Source: a virus. From it: 35,930 nucleotides of DNA. The notes under the pieces were generated by a model, which made no database searches, was not told where the DNA came from, and saw only the letters and a program-made list of their open reading frames with translations. This document shows positions 1 through 7,500 of this stretch, piece by piece; the stretch's first letter is position 1, and every line of letters starts with the position of its first letter. The stretch covers positions 1 to 35,930 of the IMG/VR virus record IMGVR_UViG_3300037847_004068. One strand, written 5' to 3'. The position numbers and the translations under genes were made by a program.

Positions 1-1765
1 GAATACAGCTACCATCTTCAGCGTTAGCTTCCGGATCATAGTTAAACATTGTTGCGTCCGTGCAACCGTAGACGAAAGGTATACAGCTATCATCGTCAGT
101 ATTAGCGGCCGAGTTGTAGTTGAAAGCAAGTGGGTTCGTGCAGCCTAACACTACAGGTATACAACCCTCGTTATCAACGTTTGCTTCTGGGTTATAGTTA
201 AATGCTTCTTCGTCCATGCAACCGAATACCGCTAACGTCTGACAGTCTCCGTTATCGTAATCAGCTTCATAGCCTTGTGTATAATATTCTAAGTAACCTG
301 CTTGAGTACAACCAGCCTGGTAGTAGCAACTACCGTCTTCTGTGTTTACCTCAGCGTTATAGTTCTGTGCTAGCTCGTCTGTACAGCCATAGCTAAATGG
401 CTCACAGCTATCGCCGCAATAAGGTATAAAGCTATATGTAGTCCAGTTAGGTTCATCAAACGGCTGTAACGCACCTTGTCCATTATCAAAGAAAGGATTT
501 GTACCTTCAGATAATAACGTGTCACCAGCTTCGTTAGTGATCAACACAGAGTTGTGTAACGTCTGAAACGCTAGCTCTTGCGCTGACTGTTGAGCATTAC
601 CTTGTTGAAAATAATAAAGCTTTACCTCTGCGTCAGAGTCTAAGTTAATAGTCCATGACTGCTCAAATGAACCAGGACCCATGGTAAACAACCATTGTTG
701 ATCACCTTGTATCATACCTAGCTTTGAGTTGCCCCAACCATCACCACCGTCATCTTCAATAGTAACGTTAATAGCACAAGGGCTATTGTTGTCTGATATA
801 GTAGCTAAGGTATCGTAGTTAAATGCTTCAGGGTTTGTACAACCCCACACATGTAGCGTTTCACAAGTATCTTGCACTGTAGCTAATGGGTTATAATCTA
901 CATAGTCATCGTCCATACAACCAGGTACATCAGGTGTAGGTGGGCACGGCTCAGTAAATATAGCTCCAGAGTACATTGTACCTCCGTCAAACTCTTCAAA
1001 CGCTAGATCATCTAACTCCCATAATACACTATCACAAGCTGTAATAACACAAGCGCCATCTTCACCACCTGACGCAGAGCCGTTAAGTCCGTCACCAAAC
1101 GTATCTACTAGTATCAACTCAAAGCCTAGTGATACACAAAAGTCATATGTGTATGTAACAAGTTGATCACCGAAGTTATATTCACCAGGTAATACCTGTT
1201 CGTAAAACTGACCAACAGCTAAATCAACTAATGTAAAACCAGTTTCGTTAGGCCAAGTGTCTAACGTTAACTCCATAGACACTAGCGTCTCAGCTGAGTC
1301 ACACTCGATTACGTTACACGTGCCGTCTTCAATAGTAGCCCATGGGTTATAGTTGTTTGCTAAATCGTTAGTACAACCTGGTACTAGCGGTAGACAGGGG
1401 TTAAGTGTAAAGTCTATAGTATCAACCGCTGTAGAAAACTCGTAGTTAGCTGTGTCTAAACCACAAGCATTGTGTAGCCTGTAAAATCCTTCACCAAAAC
1501 CACAGCATATGCCGTCGCCATAAGCGTCCATAATTACAAACTGATAATCGCCAGCAGGTAGAAACTTTGTTACGGTTAATAAGCTATTGTCCTGGTATGG
1601 AGGATTAACAGCAACAACTTCTTCATCTTCGTTTAATATTTCCCACGATGTTTCAGCCGCATAGTTATCTGTCTGTACGGTAATATCTAACCAGCTACCT
1701 TGTCCTAACACCGTGCTAGCTAAAAGCCAAAACAGTATTACAAATATATATCCTAACTTCTTCAT
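1..1765 (-). CDS. Secreted adhesin-like protein with GCTD/Cys repeats (C-terminus beyond window)
   Basis: The frame is open from the ATG at 1765 to the window edge, giving 588 visible residues. It begins with a Sec signal peptide (MKKLGYIFVILFWLLASTVLGQ in outline: Lys-Lys, hydrophobic core, Ala-Ser...Gly-Gln cleavage area). Residues about 24-100, 155-250 and 335-430 look like three beta-sandwich modules with acidic loops (DAYGDGICC, DTFGDGLNG, DDGGDGWGNS) that could bind calcium. Between and after them are eight Cys-bracketed units of the form GCTD-x-A-x-NYNP-x-A-x-DDGSC, near residues 129, 278, 307, 459 and then tandem to the edge. Such units are known in secreted proteins of marine Bacteroidetes, often type IX secretion cargo; a sorting domain would lie outside the window. 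The start overlaps the stop of the 39-residue ORF by ATGA. Surface adhesin, receptor-binding or host-envelope decoration are all possible; the exact role is unknown. Confidence 0.85.
   Translation of the reverse strand, partial: MKKLGYIFVILFWLLASTVLGQGSWLDITVQTDNYAAETSWEILNEDEEVVAVNPPYQDNSLLTVTKFLPAGDYQFVIMDAYGDGICCGFGEGFYRLHNACGLDTANYEFSTAVDTIDFTLNPCLPLVPGCTNDLANNYNPWATIEDGTCNVIECDSAETLVSMELTLDTWPNETGFTLVDLAVGQFYEQVLPGEYNFGDQLVTYTYDFCVSLGFELILVDTFGDGLNGSASGGEDGACVITACDSVLWELDDLAFEEFDGGTMYSGAIFTEPCPPTPDVPGCMDDDYVDYNPLATVQDTCETLHVWGCTNPEAFNYDTLATISDNNSPCAINVTIEDDGGDGWGNSKLGMIQGDQQWLFTMGPGSFEQSWTINLDSDAEVKLYYFQQGNAQQSAQELAFQTLHNSVLITNEAGDTLLSEGTNPFFDNGQGALQPFDEPNWTTYSFIPYCGDSCEPFSYGCTDELAQNYNAEVNTEDGSCYYQAGCTQAGYLEYYTQGYEADYDNGDCQTLAVFGCMDEEAFNYNPEANVDNEGCIPVVLGCTNPLAFNYNSAANTDDDSCIPFVYGCTDATMFNYDPEANAEDGSCI
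2..388 (-). repeat. Tandem GCTD/Cys protein repeats
   Basis: Five consecutive units of about 25 residues, each beginning Gly-Cys-(Thr/Met) and ending with a second Cys, run to the window edge. Four have the core NYN/NYD-x-x-A/V (for example GCMDEEAFNYNPEAN and GCTDATMFNYDPEAN); the second unit is diverged (GCTQAGYLEYYTQGYEADYD). The DNA is repeated only approximately, with recurring tracts such as ttatagttaaa, so selection appears to act on the protein. Three further isolated units lie between 840 and 1385. Confidence 0.8.
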
Positions 1766-1881
1766 ATTCTACTTAATATTTCTTGTGATACTTCAGCTTG
1801 AGTTCTTACTCCATTAGCTATATCTTGTAACATTTGTGGTATGTCAGCCTTTACGTCAGCTGGTAAGTCTTCGTAATTCAT
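1762..1881 (-). CDS. 39-residue conserved-looking small ORF
   Basis: The ATG at 1881 shares its A with the TAA of the preceding thioredoxin-like gene (TAATG), and its TGA overlaps the ATG of the secreted repeat protein (ATGA). Exactly tiled junctions on both sides argue that it is translated. The product is acidic and probably helical: MNYEDLPADVKADIPQ at the N-terminus, then MLQDIANGVRTQAEVSQEIL. No membrane segment or Cys is present. Function unknown. It could be a small regulatory or chaperone-like partner of the downstream secreted protein, or merely maintain translational coupling to it. Confidence 0.65.
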   Translation of the reverse strand: MNYEDLPADVKADIPQMLQDIANGVRTQAEVSQEILSRI

Positions 1882-2249
1882 TAAAAATCGCTATATATAA
1901 TTTCATCTACTACACTTTGTACTTCTTTACGCGTAGCTTCCATCTGCATCATAATGTTAGCTTGAAACCTCTCAACCTCTTTACCGTTGAACACAATGAT
2001 AGTAGGTACTACTACGATCTCATAGTCAGACTGATAGGTACCTTCGTCAATGTTAACGTTCATAACCTCACAATCAGTAAGTTTATCTAGGTAGTCTACA
2101 CTATTACTAGCGTTCCAGCTAGCGTTAAACTGTACAACGCAAATGTCACTATTGCACATGTTCTGGCTTAGCACTGTACCGCCAATAAGCATGAATAGCA
2201 TTAACAGCAGATATGTTAATACAGTCTTGAAGTTTAACGTCTCTTCCAT
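1881..2249 (-). CDS. Membrane-anchored thioredoxin-fold protein lacking the CxxC site
   Basis: 122 residues. Residues 10-28 form an N-terminal hydrophobic segment, either a membrane anchor or a signal peptide ending near LSQ. The remainder reads as a compact thioredoxin fold: strand VVQF, then NASWNASNS where the usual WCGPC would be, strand EVMNVNID, and VVVPTIIVFNGKEVERF with the cis-proline context VPT at 81-83. The active-site cysteines are replaced by Asn and Asn; the only Cys are C32, C37 and C60. Disulfide exchange through a CxxC site is therefore unlikely, although the C32/C37 pair just after the anchor is worth noting. It could be a binding module, or act in the periplasm on envelope proteins. 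Its stop overlaps the next start by one base. The fold call is from motif order and is fairly firm; the role is unknown. Confidence 0.8.
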   Translation of the reverse strand: MEETLNFKTVLTYLLLMLFMLIGGTVLSQNMCNSDICVVQFNASWNASNSVDYLDKLTDCEVMNVNIDEGTYQSDYEIVVVPTIIVFNGKEVERFQANIMMQMEATRKEVQSVVDEIIYSDF

Positions 2250-2250
2250 G

Positions 2251-2535
2251 TTATTGTAGTTTATCTATTTTCTCTTCGATACGATCTAGATCTTCTTTAA
2301 GCTCAGACACGTCTTCTTGTGTAGTCATAATTGTCTGACGCACTAGTTTATCTTTCATATCAAACTCCATGCGAGTTACATCTGGTGGTAGTGGTTCAGG
2401 TAATTCTTTTGCTAAAGCTATGTCAGCTTGTAGCGTAAAATACATACCAATTAAAGCAGCCAAACCTGCTGATGCCATACCTATTGTCTTGAGGTCTAAT
2501 GTTACTTTAGTATCCTCACCTATTTGCTTTGCCAT
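2251..2535 (-). CDS. Small membrane protein with C-terminal coiled coil
   Basis: 94 residues with start MAKQIGEDTKVTLDLK, a single membrane segment at about 17-35 (GMASAGLAALIGMYF), a Pro-rich linker (ELPEPLPPD, 44-52) and a charged heptad-like coiled coil at about 70-94 (EDVSELKEDLDRIEEKIDKL). One segment plus a coiled coil resembles the architecture of holin/spanin accessory or virion membrane-channel proteins, but no family motif decides. Its ATG overlaps the previous gene's TAA (TAATG at 2535). Similar small proteins are, from memory, common in uncultured marine phage contigs and unassigned. A lysis or envelope role is inference only. Confidence 0.8.
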   Translation of the reverse strand: MAKQIGEDTKVTLDLKTIGMASAGLAALIGMYFTLQADIALAKELPEPLPPDVTRMEFDMKDKLVRQTIMTTQEDVSELKEDLDRIEEKIDKLQ

Positions 2536-2813
2536 TATTTCTCACCGCATTTTTTACTTGGATCATTAACTTGTCTCCAATCTTCTTTTTGAAACCAATC
2601 TCTTAATGTAGCGCCTTTTTTACGAGCGCCTTTAACGTTTGTTTTGCTAGATCTCTTGTATTTACCACTTTTAGCAGCTTTGCGCTTAGCTCTCACAAGC
2701 TTGTCACGCTCAGACTTACTCATGCTTCTAATCTTAGCAGCGGGTAAGCAGGTTTTTTTAGTACCTCCACCTTTTTGTTTTTTAAAAGGATTATTTAACT
2801 GCTCAAAAGCCAT
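2535..2813 (-). CDS. Small basic protein with NNPF N-terminus
   Basis: 92 residues, very rich in Lys/Arg. It opens MAFEQLNNPFKKQKGGG, then has a central segment KTCLPAAKIRSMSKSER followed by RAKRKAAKSGKY, and a C-terminal Trp-containing block (ATLRDWFQKEDWRQVND) ending in a second Cys. The DWFxxEDW block and the CLPAAK-x-RSMSKSER block recall short basic proteins of unknown function in large and marine phages (possibly the DUF5872 type; unverified). The NNPF motif is shared with the 124-residue gene upstream. Flanked by TAATG junctions at 2535 and 2813. Possible nucleic-acid binding or capsid-interior role; not established. Confidence 0.78.
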   Translation of the reverse strand: MAFEQLNNPFKKQKGGGTKKTCLPAAKIRSMSKSERDKLVRAKRKAAKSGKYKRSSKTNVKGARKKGATLRDWFQKEDWRQVNDPSKKCGEK

Positions 2814-3097
2814 TACTTCTTCTTCTTTTTACCCATTTTACCAGGACCACCAGCTTTAGTACATCTTACACCCCATCCAGAAGCGTACGCGCTAGGCCAC
2901 ACTTTAAACTTACGCTTAGCCGCTGTTTTGCATGGCCCACTAATCTTGCCTTTCATAGGAGAAGTCATTTTAGTTGGAGCTTCCATGTCTTTTATATGAT
3001 CTTCAATAACTTTAGCTTGTCTACCGTGAGCTTTAACAGCTCCTTGTAATTCTTTAACAACCTCTTTGAGGTTTTTATATTTCATTTTAAATGCCAT
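2813..3097 (-). CDS. Small basic protein with Lys tail
   Basis: 94 residues from the ATG at 3097 (MAFKMKYKNLKEVVKELQG). The reading frame stays open to a GTG at 3142, but that would overlap the upstream gene by 41 bases, whereas the ATG lies 4 bases past its stop, so the ATG is preferred. An N-terminal amphipathic helix (about 5-40) is followed by CKTAAKRKFKVWPSAYASGW and a Cys, ending in GKMGKKKKK. The C-x-x-AAKRKF-x-VWPSAYAS-x-W block is a motif I recall from short orphan proteins of marine phages. The two Cys around the motif suggest a small metal- or disulfide-stabilised fold. Role unknown; basic character suggests DNA or capsid binding. Confidence 0.75.
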   Translation of the reverse strand: MAFKMKYKNLKEVVKELQGAVKAHGRQAKVIEDHIKDMEAPTKMTSPMKGKISGPCKTAAKRKFKVWPSAYASGWGVRCTKAGGPGKMGKKKKK

Positions 3098-3101
3098 GAT
3101 T

Positions 3102-3476
3102 TTAACATTTCCATCTACGTCTAGCAGCTCGACCTCTTTCACCTGTCCAGCCTTTTGATCTAGCGCAGAACGATTTTCTACGTTTAGCAGCTTTACTACC
3201 TGGTTTAACTTTACCGGTTACAGCTGTTTTTAATTTGCTACCAGGGTTTTTACGCCTGTATTCTTTTACACCTTTTGCTGTCATTCCAGCGCCTTCCTCT
3301 ACAGTTCGGAAGTTGCGGCCCTTGCCTTTTGTTGTTTTTCTAGGCTCGTTACCTTTTTTTCTTTTTTCAAAAGGTGAGTTTTCCTCTGTTTTTAAAAAAC
3401 CTTTGCCGATGCCGCCGGCTCTACGCCTACCACATGATGTCACTGGAAAAGGATTATTTTTTTGAGTATACGCCAT
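3102..3476 (-). CDS. Basic protein resembling DUF6321 family
   Basis: 124 residues, strongly basic. Starts MAYTQKNNPFPVTSCGRRR. The C-terminal half (65-124) has the pattern GMTAKGVKEYRRKNPGSKLK, then KPGSKAAKRRKSFCARSKGW, and ends in RRRWKC; this matches my recollection of the DUF6321 phage domain (helix, Gly-Ser-Lys-Leu, RRKSFCAR, terminal W-x-C). Cys at 15, 104 and 124. First gene of the run of small genes; it lies three bases from the stop-side neighbour at 3480. Probably a nucleic-acid-associated or virion-packaged protein, but no function is proven for the family. Confidence 0.8.
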   Translation of the reverse strand: MAYTQKNNPFPVTSCGRRRAGGIGKGFLKTEENSPFEKRKKGNEPRKTTKGKGRNFRTVEEGAGMTAKGVKEYRRKNPGSKLKTAVTGKVKPGSKAAKRRKSFCARSKGWTGERGRAARRRWKC

Positions 3477-3479
3477 ATC

Positions 3480-4514
3480 TTAGAAGATTACATAGTTTGC
3501 TCCACACTTAAAGTTGTACCACTCTCTATTCCAGTACTTATAGTATCTACCTTCAAGGAACACACCTATATGTTTATTAAATCTTTTACCAAATATCAAA
3601 CCTCCTGAATAATCAAGCCATTGACCATCTACTGTATTATGATACATATATTCACCTCCAGTGTCGTAATGATAGGGTAAAATATTTCCCCATGTGTGGA
3701 ACCAGAAGTCGTCTGTAAAGTGATAGAAGTCGAAGCCGGCAACCACTGAGTAATTCCATTGACGAGCGAGTTCACTTCTTTTTCTAGCAGTGTATTCAGA
3801 TAAGATGTTAGGGATAGTGACTGCTTCCCAGACTTCAGTGTTTGTTGCAACGACTGTCCCGTCAGGAGCGAGGTACTCGCCTGTAGTAAGGTTGTGTGAA
3901 TATCCTTCTTCAATTGCGAGGTAAGTATAGTGTATGTCTCCTGTTGCCAGCTTCCACTCTTCAAGTGGATCATATCCGTAAGGCTCTGAGATACGTTGCG
4001 CGACGCCTGCGTGCAAAGAAAACTTGTTACCGAGCTTAAGTCGAAATCGTTGTGATCCTTCAAAGTACTCAATGTCTGCAAACCCGTCTTCAAGGTACTC
4101 AACCTTTGCCATAACTTTGTCTCCGATATAGCGAAAAAAGTGGTGCTGGTTAAAAAACTCTCTACCTTGTTGCCTTTCGTATGTAACCTCGCCAAGAAAC
4201 TCTATACCGTTACGCTTACCTATATTAGCATCAGCAGACCAAGATGTTTCTGATCCGTCATAGAAAGCATTAGCTCTATTCTCATACCCAAATCTAGCGA
4301 TCTTACGAACACCCATAGATAGACTATAGTCAAACGGTGTAGCTATAGTCTCTTGAGTTAACCCGTCAGTAACAGAGTATATAGTTTGATCTGACACAGA
4401 GTTACCTCCGTTAACAGCTGCGTAAAACGTAGAAAACTTAAAAGCTTTTTTTAACTCTTGAGCTTGCAACGTAAAGCAATTTAGTGCTAGTATTAGTAAA
4501 AATATTTTTTTCAT
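3480..4514 (-). CDS. Outer-membrane-like beta-barrel protein with signal peptide
   Basis: 344 residues. The N-terminus MKKIFLLILALNCFTLQAQ is a clear Sec signal peptide with likely cleavage after Gln/before Glu-20. The mature part is rich in alternating aromatic/hydrophobic strands (for example FEGSQRFRLKLGNKFSLHAG, VFLEGRYYKYW) and ends in an aromatic residue (CGANYVIF), typical of Gram-negative outer-membrane barrels. This fits phage modification of the host outer membrane, such as receptor masking or superinfection exclusion, or an egress role; a virion protein is less likely given the signal peptide. Codon choice in about 3660-4200 differs from the flanks (CGA, CGC, CTT, CTC, C-ending codons), suggesting a mosaic origin. 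Leader before the ATG is A/T rich without a Shine-Dalgarno sequence. Confidence 0.82.
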   Translation of the reverse strand: MKKIFLLILALNCFTLQAQELKKAFKFSTFYAAVNGGNSVSDQTIYSVTDGLTQETIATPFDYSLSMGVRKIARFGYENRANAFYDGSETSWSADANIGKRNGIEFLGEVTYERQQGREFFNQHHFFRYIGDKVMAKVEYLEDGFADIEYFEGSQRFRLKLGNKFSLHAGVAQRISEPYGYDPLEEWKLATGDIHYTYLAIEEGYSHNLTTGEYLAPDGTVVATNTEVWEAVTIPNILSEYTARKRSELARQWNYSVVAGFDFYHFTDDFWFHTWGNILPYHYDTGGEYMYHNTVDGQWLDYSGGLIFGKRFNKHIGVFLEGRYYKYWNREWYNFKCGANYVIF

Positions 4515-4521
4515 TGTCTAT

Positions 4522-7500
4522 TTATTTAGGTAAAGTTCCTTTGCGTTTTGGTTTACCAAACCCTTGTTTTTTACTTGAGCCTTTTTTCTTTTTTGATTTA
4601 GAATCTTCTTCTTCTATATCTAAGTTCCATTTGCTCCAACCGCTAAACATAAGTATTCTATTCATAATAGAGTGCTCGTTATTAAGGGCTTCTCTTACAT
4701 TTTGAGTTTTCCTGTAAAGCTGTGCAGTTGGTATATTCGTAACACCCTGTATATAAGAAGCGGTAGCAGACCATTGAGGATTATCTATATCAAAAGTCTC
4801 CATTTCTTCTATTTCTTTTTTATTGTAGTTTAATGTTTTTTCTGCATTAACTATTTGCCTTGCTTTAATACCAAGAGGAGGCGAAACATTAAGCATCTCC
4901 ATAAGAACAGCGCTCTCATCTTTAGCGTGCGCAGGTTTTTCACGCTGCTCAAGTTGTTTAATTACCATGTTTTTTAATGTAGCAGCAACAGCTCCATAAA
5001 CTCCAGTACCTCTAAGCACAGAGTCGATACTTCCATTAATCATGCGGCCTTTCTTCTTCAATAGCTTTTCATCGTCTTCATCATCATCAAACATTGTTGC
5101 AAATAAAGCGCTTTGTAAAGCGTAGAATATAAGGTTTTGTACCGCTAGATAATAAACTACTCTTGAAACATTAGACAAGTCGTTTTGCAACTGTGTTGCG
5201 TTAGGATTTGTTTTTCTTCTATTTTTAAGATCTAAAAACGCTTTCTTACCAACCCTATTAAACTGAGATGTTACGTTTTGGAAAGCTAGTATAAATTTAC
5301 CTAATGGAGAAGCCTGCTGCTGTGAAACCATGTCTGGTCTTGCAGACTGCTGTGTTGTTTGCGTTACATCTAAAAAGTCCTCCCAAGCTTTGTTTTCAGC
5401 CTCTTTTTTGTTTAAACCTTTTTTAATGTATAGGTTAACTCTATTTCTATAGAACGTAGCGCCACCAGTTGCTATAGCCATACTATCCGCAATTTGCGTA
5501 GGTGTAAAACCAACTCTAAGTAGCTCTTTAACAGCAGCTCTAAAAGGATTTCTTGAACCCTGTATTTTAGAAGCTAGCTCTGCACCGTTTACGTCTGTTT
5601 GTATACCACCTCTTCTTTGTTTTAAATCAGCAGAATTAAATATATAAGCCCAGTCAGTCCAATATTGTTTTTGATTTGCAAAAGCTTTAGCGGCTGCCAA
5701 CATGTTGTTGTCTGCAAAGTTTATATAGTTAACAATAGACATTTGCTGCAACACGGCTGATCTCATATTAAAAAACATAACACTACCAACAGCACCATTA
5801 ATAAAGTTAACAAACTCATTAACTATTGCATTAGTACCACTTGGTCTGTTTCTACCTGTTTTAATTCTATAGAGCATATCTTCTATAGCATCGCGCATGC
5901 TCTTACCGTACGCAGCTTCTATCTTATTAAGATTTTCTTTTGAAAATATAATATCAGCGTTGTTGATAAACTCTTCAAAGTATTGCGCTCTACCCACTCT
6001 ACCAGTGGCTGCTTCAAGATCAGTTCTTATGTCGTTAACCTCCCAAACTTCTGATGGTGATACATAATCTTCTAGTTTAGATATTCTATTTAACACCTCA
6101 GCATAAGCTTGTAGCTGTTGATCATTTTTAACTAAATCAACTAAACCTTGTTGATCTGTTTTACTTAAGCCAGGTATAGTGTGACCATGTTTGTCCCACA
6201 AGTAAACTCTTATAGCGTCTTGGAAAGTAAAATCACCTTGAGGTACTTCTTTATTAAATTTTTTCTTTACATCTGGAAAACTTTTGTTAAGCTTTTTATA
6301 GTCATTAGCAATAGCTTGACGAGCTGTGTCTAACTCTCTGTTAGCTCTATTAAGAGGTCTTAATAAAGATTTTTCAAAAAAGTCTCTATGAGCGTTTCCT
6401 TTTTCTCCTTTACCCATAAAGTTATAAAGTAGCCCTACAAAATCTTCATGAGACGGTGGTACAAAAAATCTAAACTTACCTTTATCCTTACCTCTTTTAC
6501 GGGCTTTTGTGTCAGAAAATCTTTTTGCTGCGTCTATGCCTGAAACCTCTTCAAGTATTTTGTTAAAGTCTACATTCATGGACTCGCTAAACTTTACTTT
6601 AGCTTGCTGTACTTTAGATTTAACGTCAAACTGATTAAGCATGTTTTTTACAGCCTTTACGTTTTGTATAGCGTCATCAGCAAAGTAAAAATCATTATAA
6701 CCTTCAGCAACTTTTCCAGCAATCCAATCAGCTTTTGCTTGAGCAGTAGAGTTACCTAAACCAGTAATATTTTCAATAGGTATTACTAATCCATTTGCAT
6801 CTAAAAATTCTTTAATAGCAGCCTGTGATTCTGGAGCTCTTGCCGTAAGTATAAACATATTTTTTGTTCCAAACTTACCTGCTAGCTTTTGAGCCTTAGC
6901 AAATAAGGGTGCTGTTTTGCCTTCAACTACTTTGTTAAACTCTGAAAAATCAAATGTATAACCTTCAGCTAAAAGGTCTGCTCCTTGCTTAGCAAACTCT
7001 TCTGCGTTTAACTTACCAGTAACGCCGTCAGGAGTTGTGTATAAAACGTTAGACCTAGTAGTTGCTAACGTGTCGTCAAAATCTAGAACTGTAATGCCTT
7101 TAGGCTTTCTAGGTATTCTACTATTACGTATAGCTTTTATTAGCGACTGATTACCAGTGCTCATGCTTTCGCTAAACTTAATGTTTGCTACATTTTCGCC
7201 ATATGTTTTTGTTTTAGCACTTGGATCTAAGCTTTCAATAGCGTATAAATCCGGATGCCCAAATGTAGACATGTTATAGTAACGACTTGTAGAGCTTTCG
7301 CCAGGTCTATATCCTACAGGCATAACATGTACTAAGCCCATGTTTTCAAGTATCTTGTCCATAGTAGCTGGTATTACAGCTACGGTATACTCTTTAAATA
7401 AGGCGTCTAGATCAACAGCACCATCGTTCATATAAGCATTTGTAATTTGCATAACCATGTAGTTAGTAGGTATCATATGCTCATAACGTAGCTCTCCAGT

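Noticed and set aside
202-396. Plus-strand ORF of 64 codons in the repeat gene
   Set aside because: It is antisense to the GCTD repeats and arises from their repeated codon pattern.
1-400. CRISPR-like or DNA-level tandem repeat array
   Set aside because: Units are protein repeats with degenerate DNA and an uninterrupted reading frame; no identical repeats with unique spacers.
3098-3142. GTG start at 3142 for the Lys-tailed small protein
   Set aside because: It would overlap the upstream gene by 41 bases; the ATG at 3097 gives a 4-base gap and a product starting MAFKMKY.
3629-4195. 188-codon second frame inside the outer-membrane-like gene
   Set aside because: Product is Ser/Thr/Leu-rich with no recognisable fold, lies wholly inside a well supported gene, and is explained by that segment's codon bias; kept only as a note in the findings.
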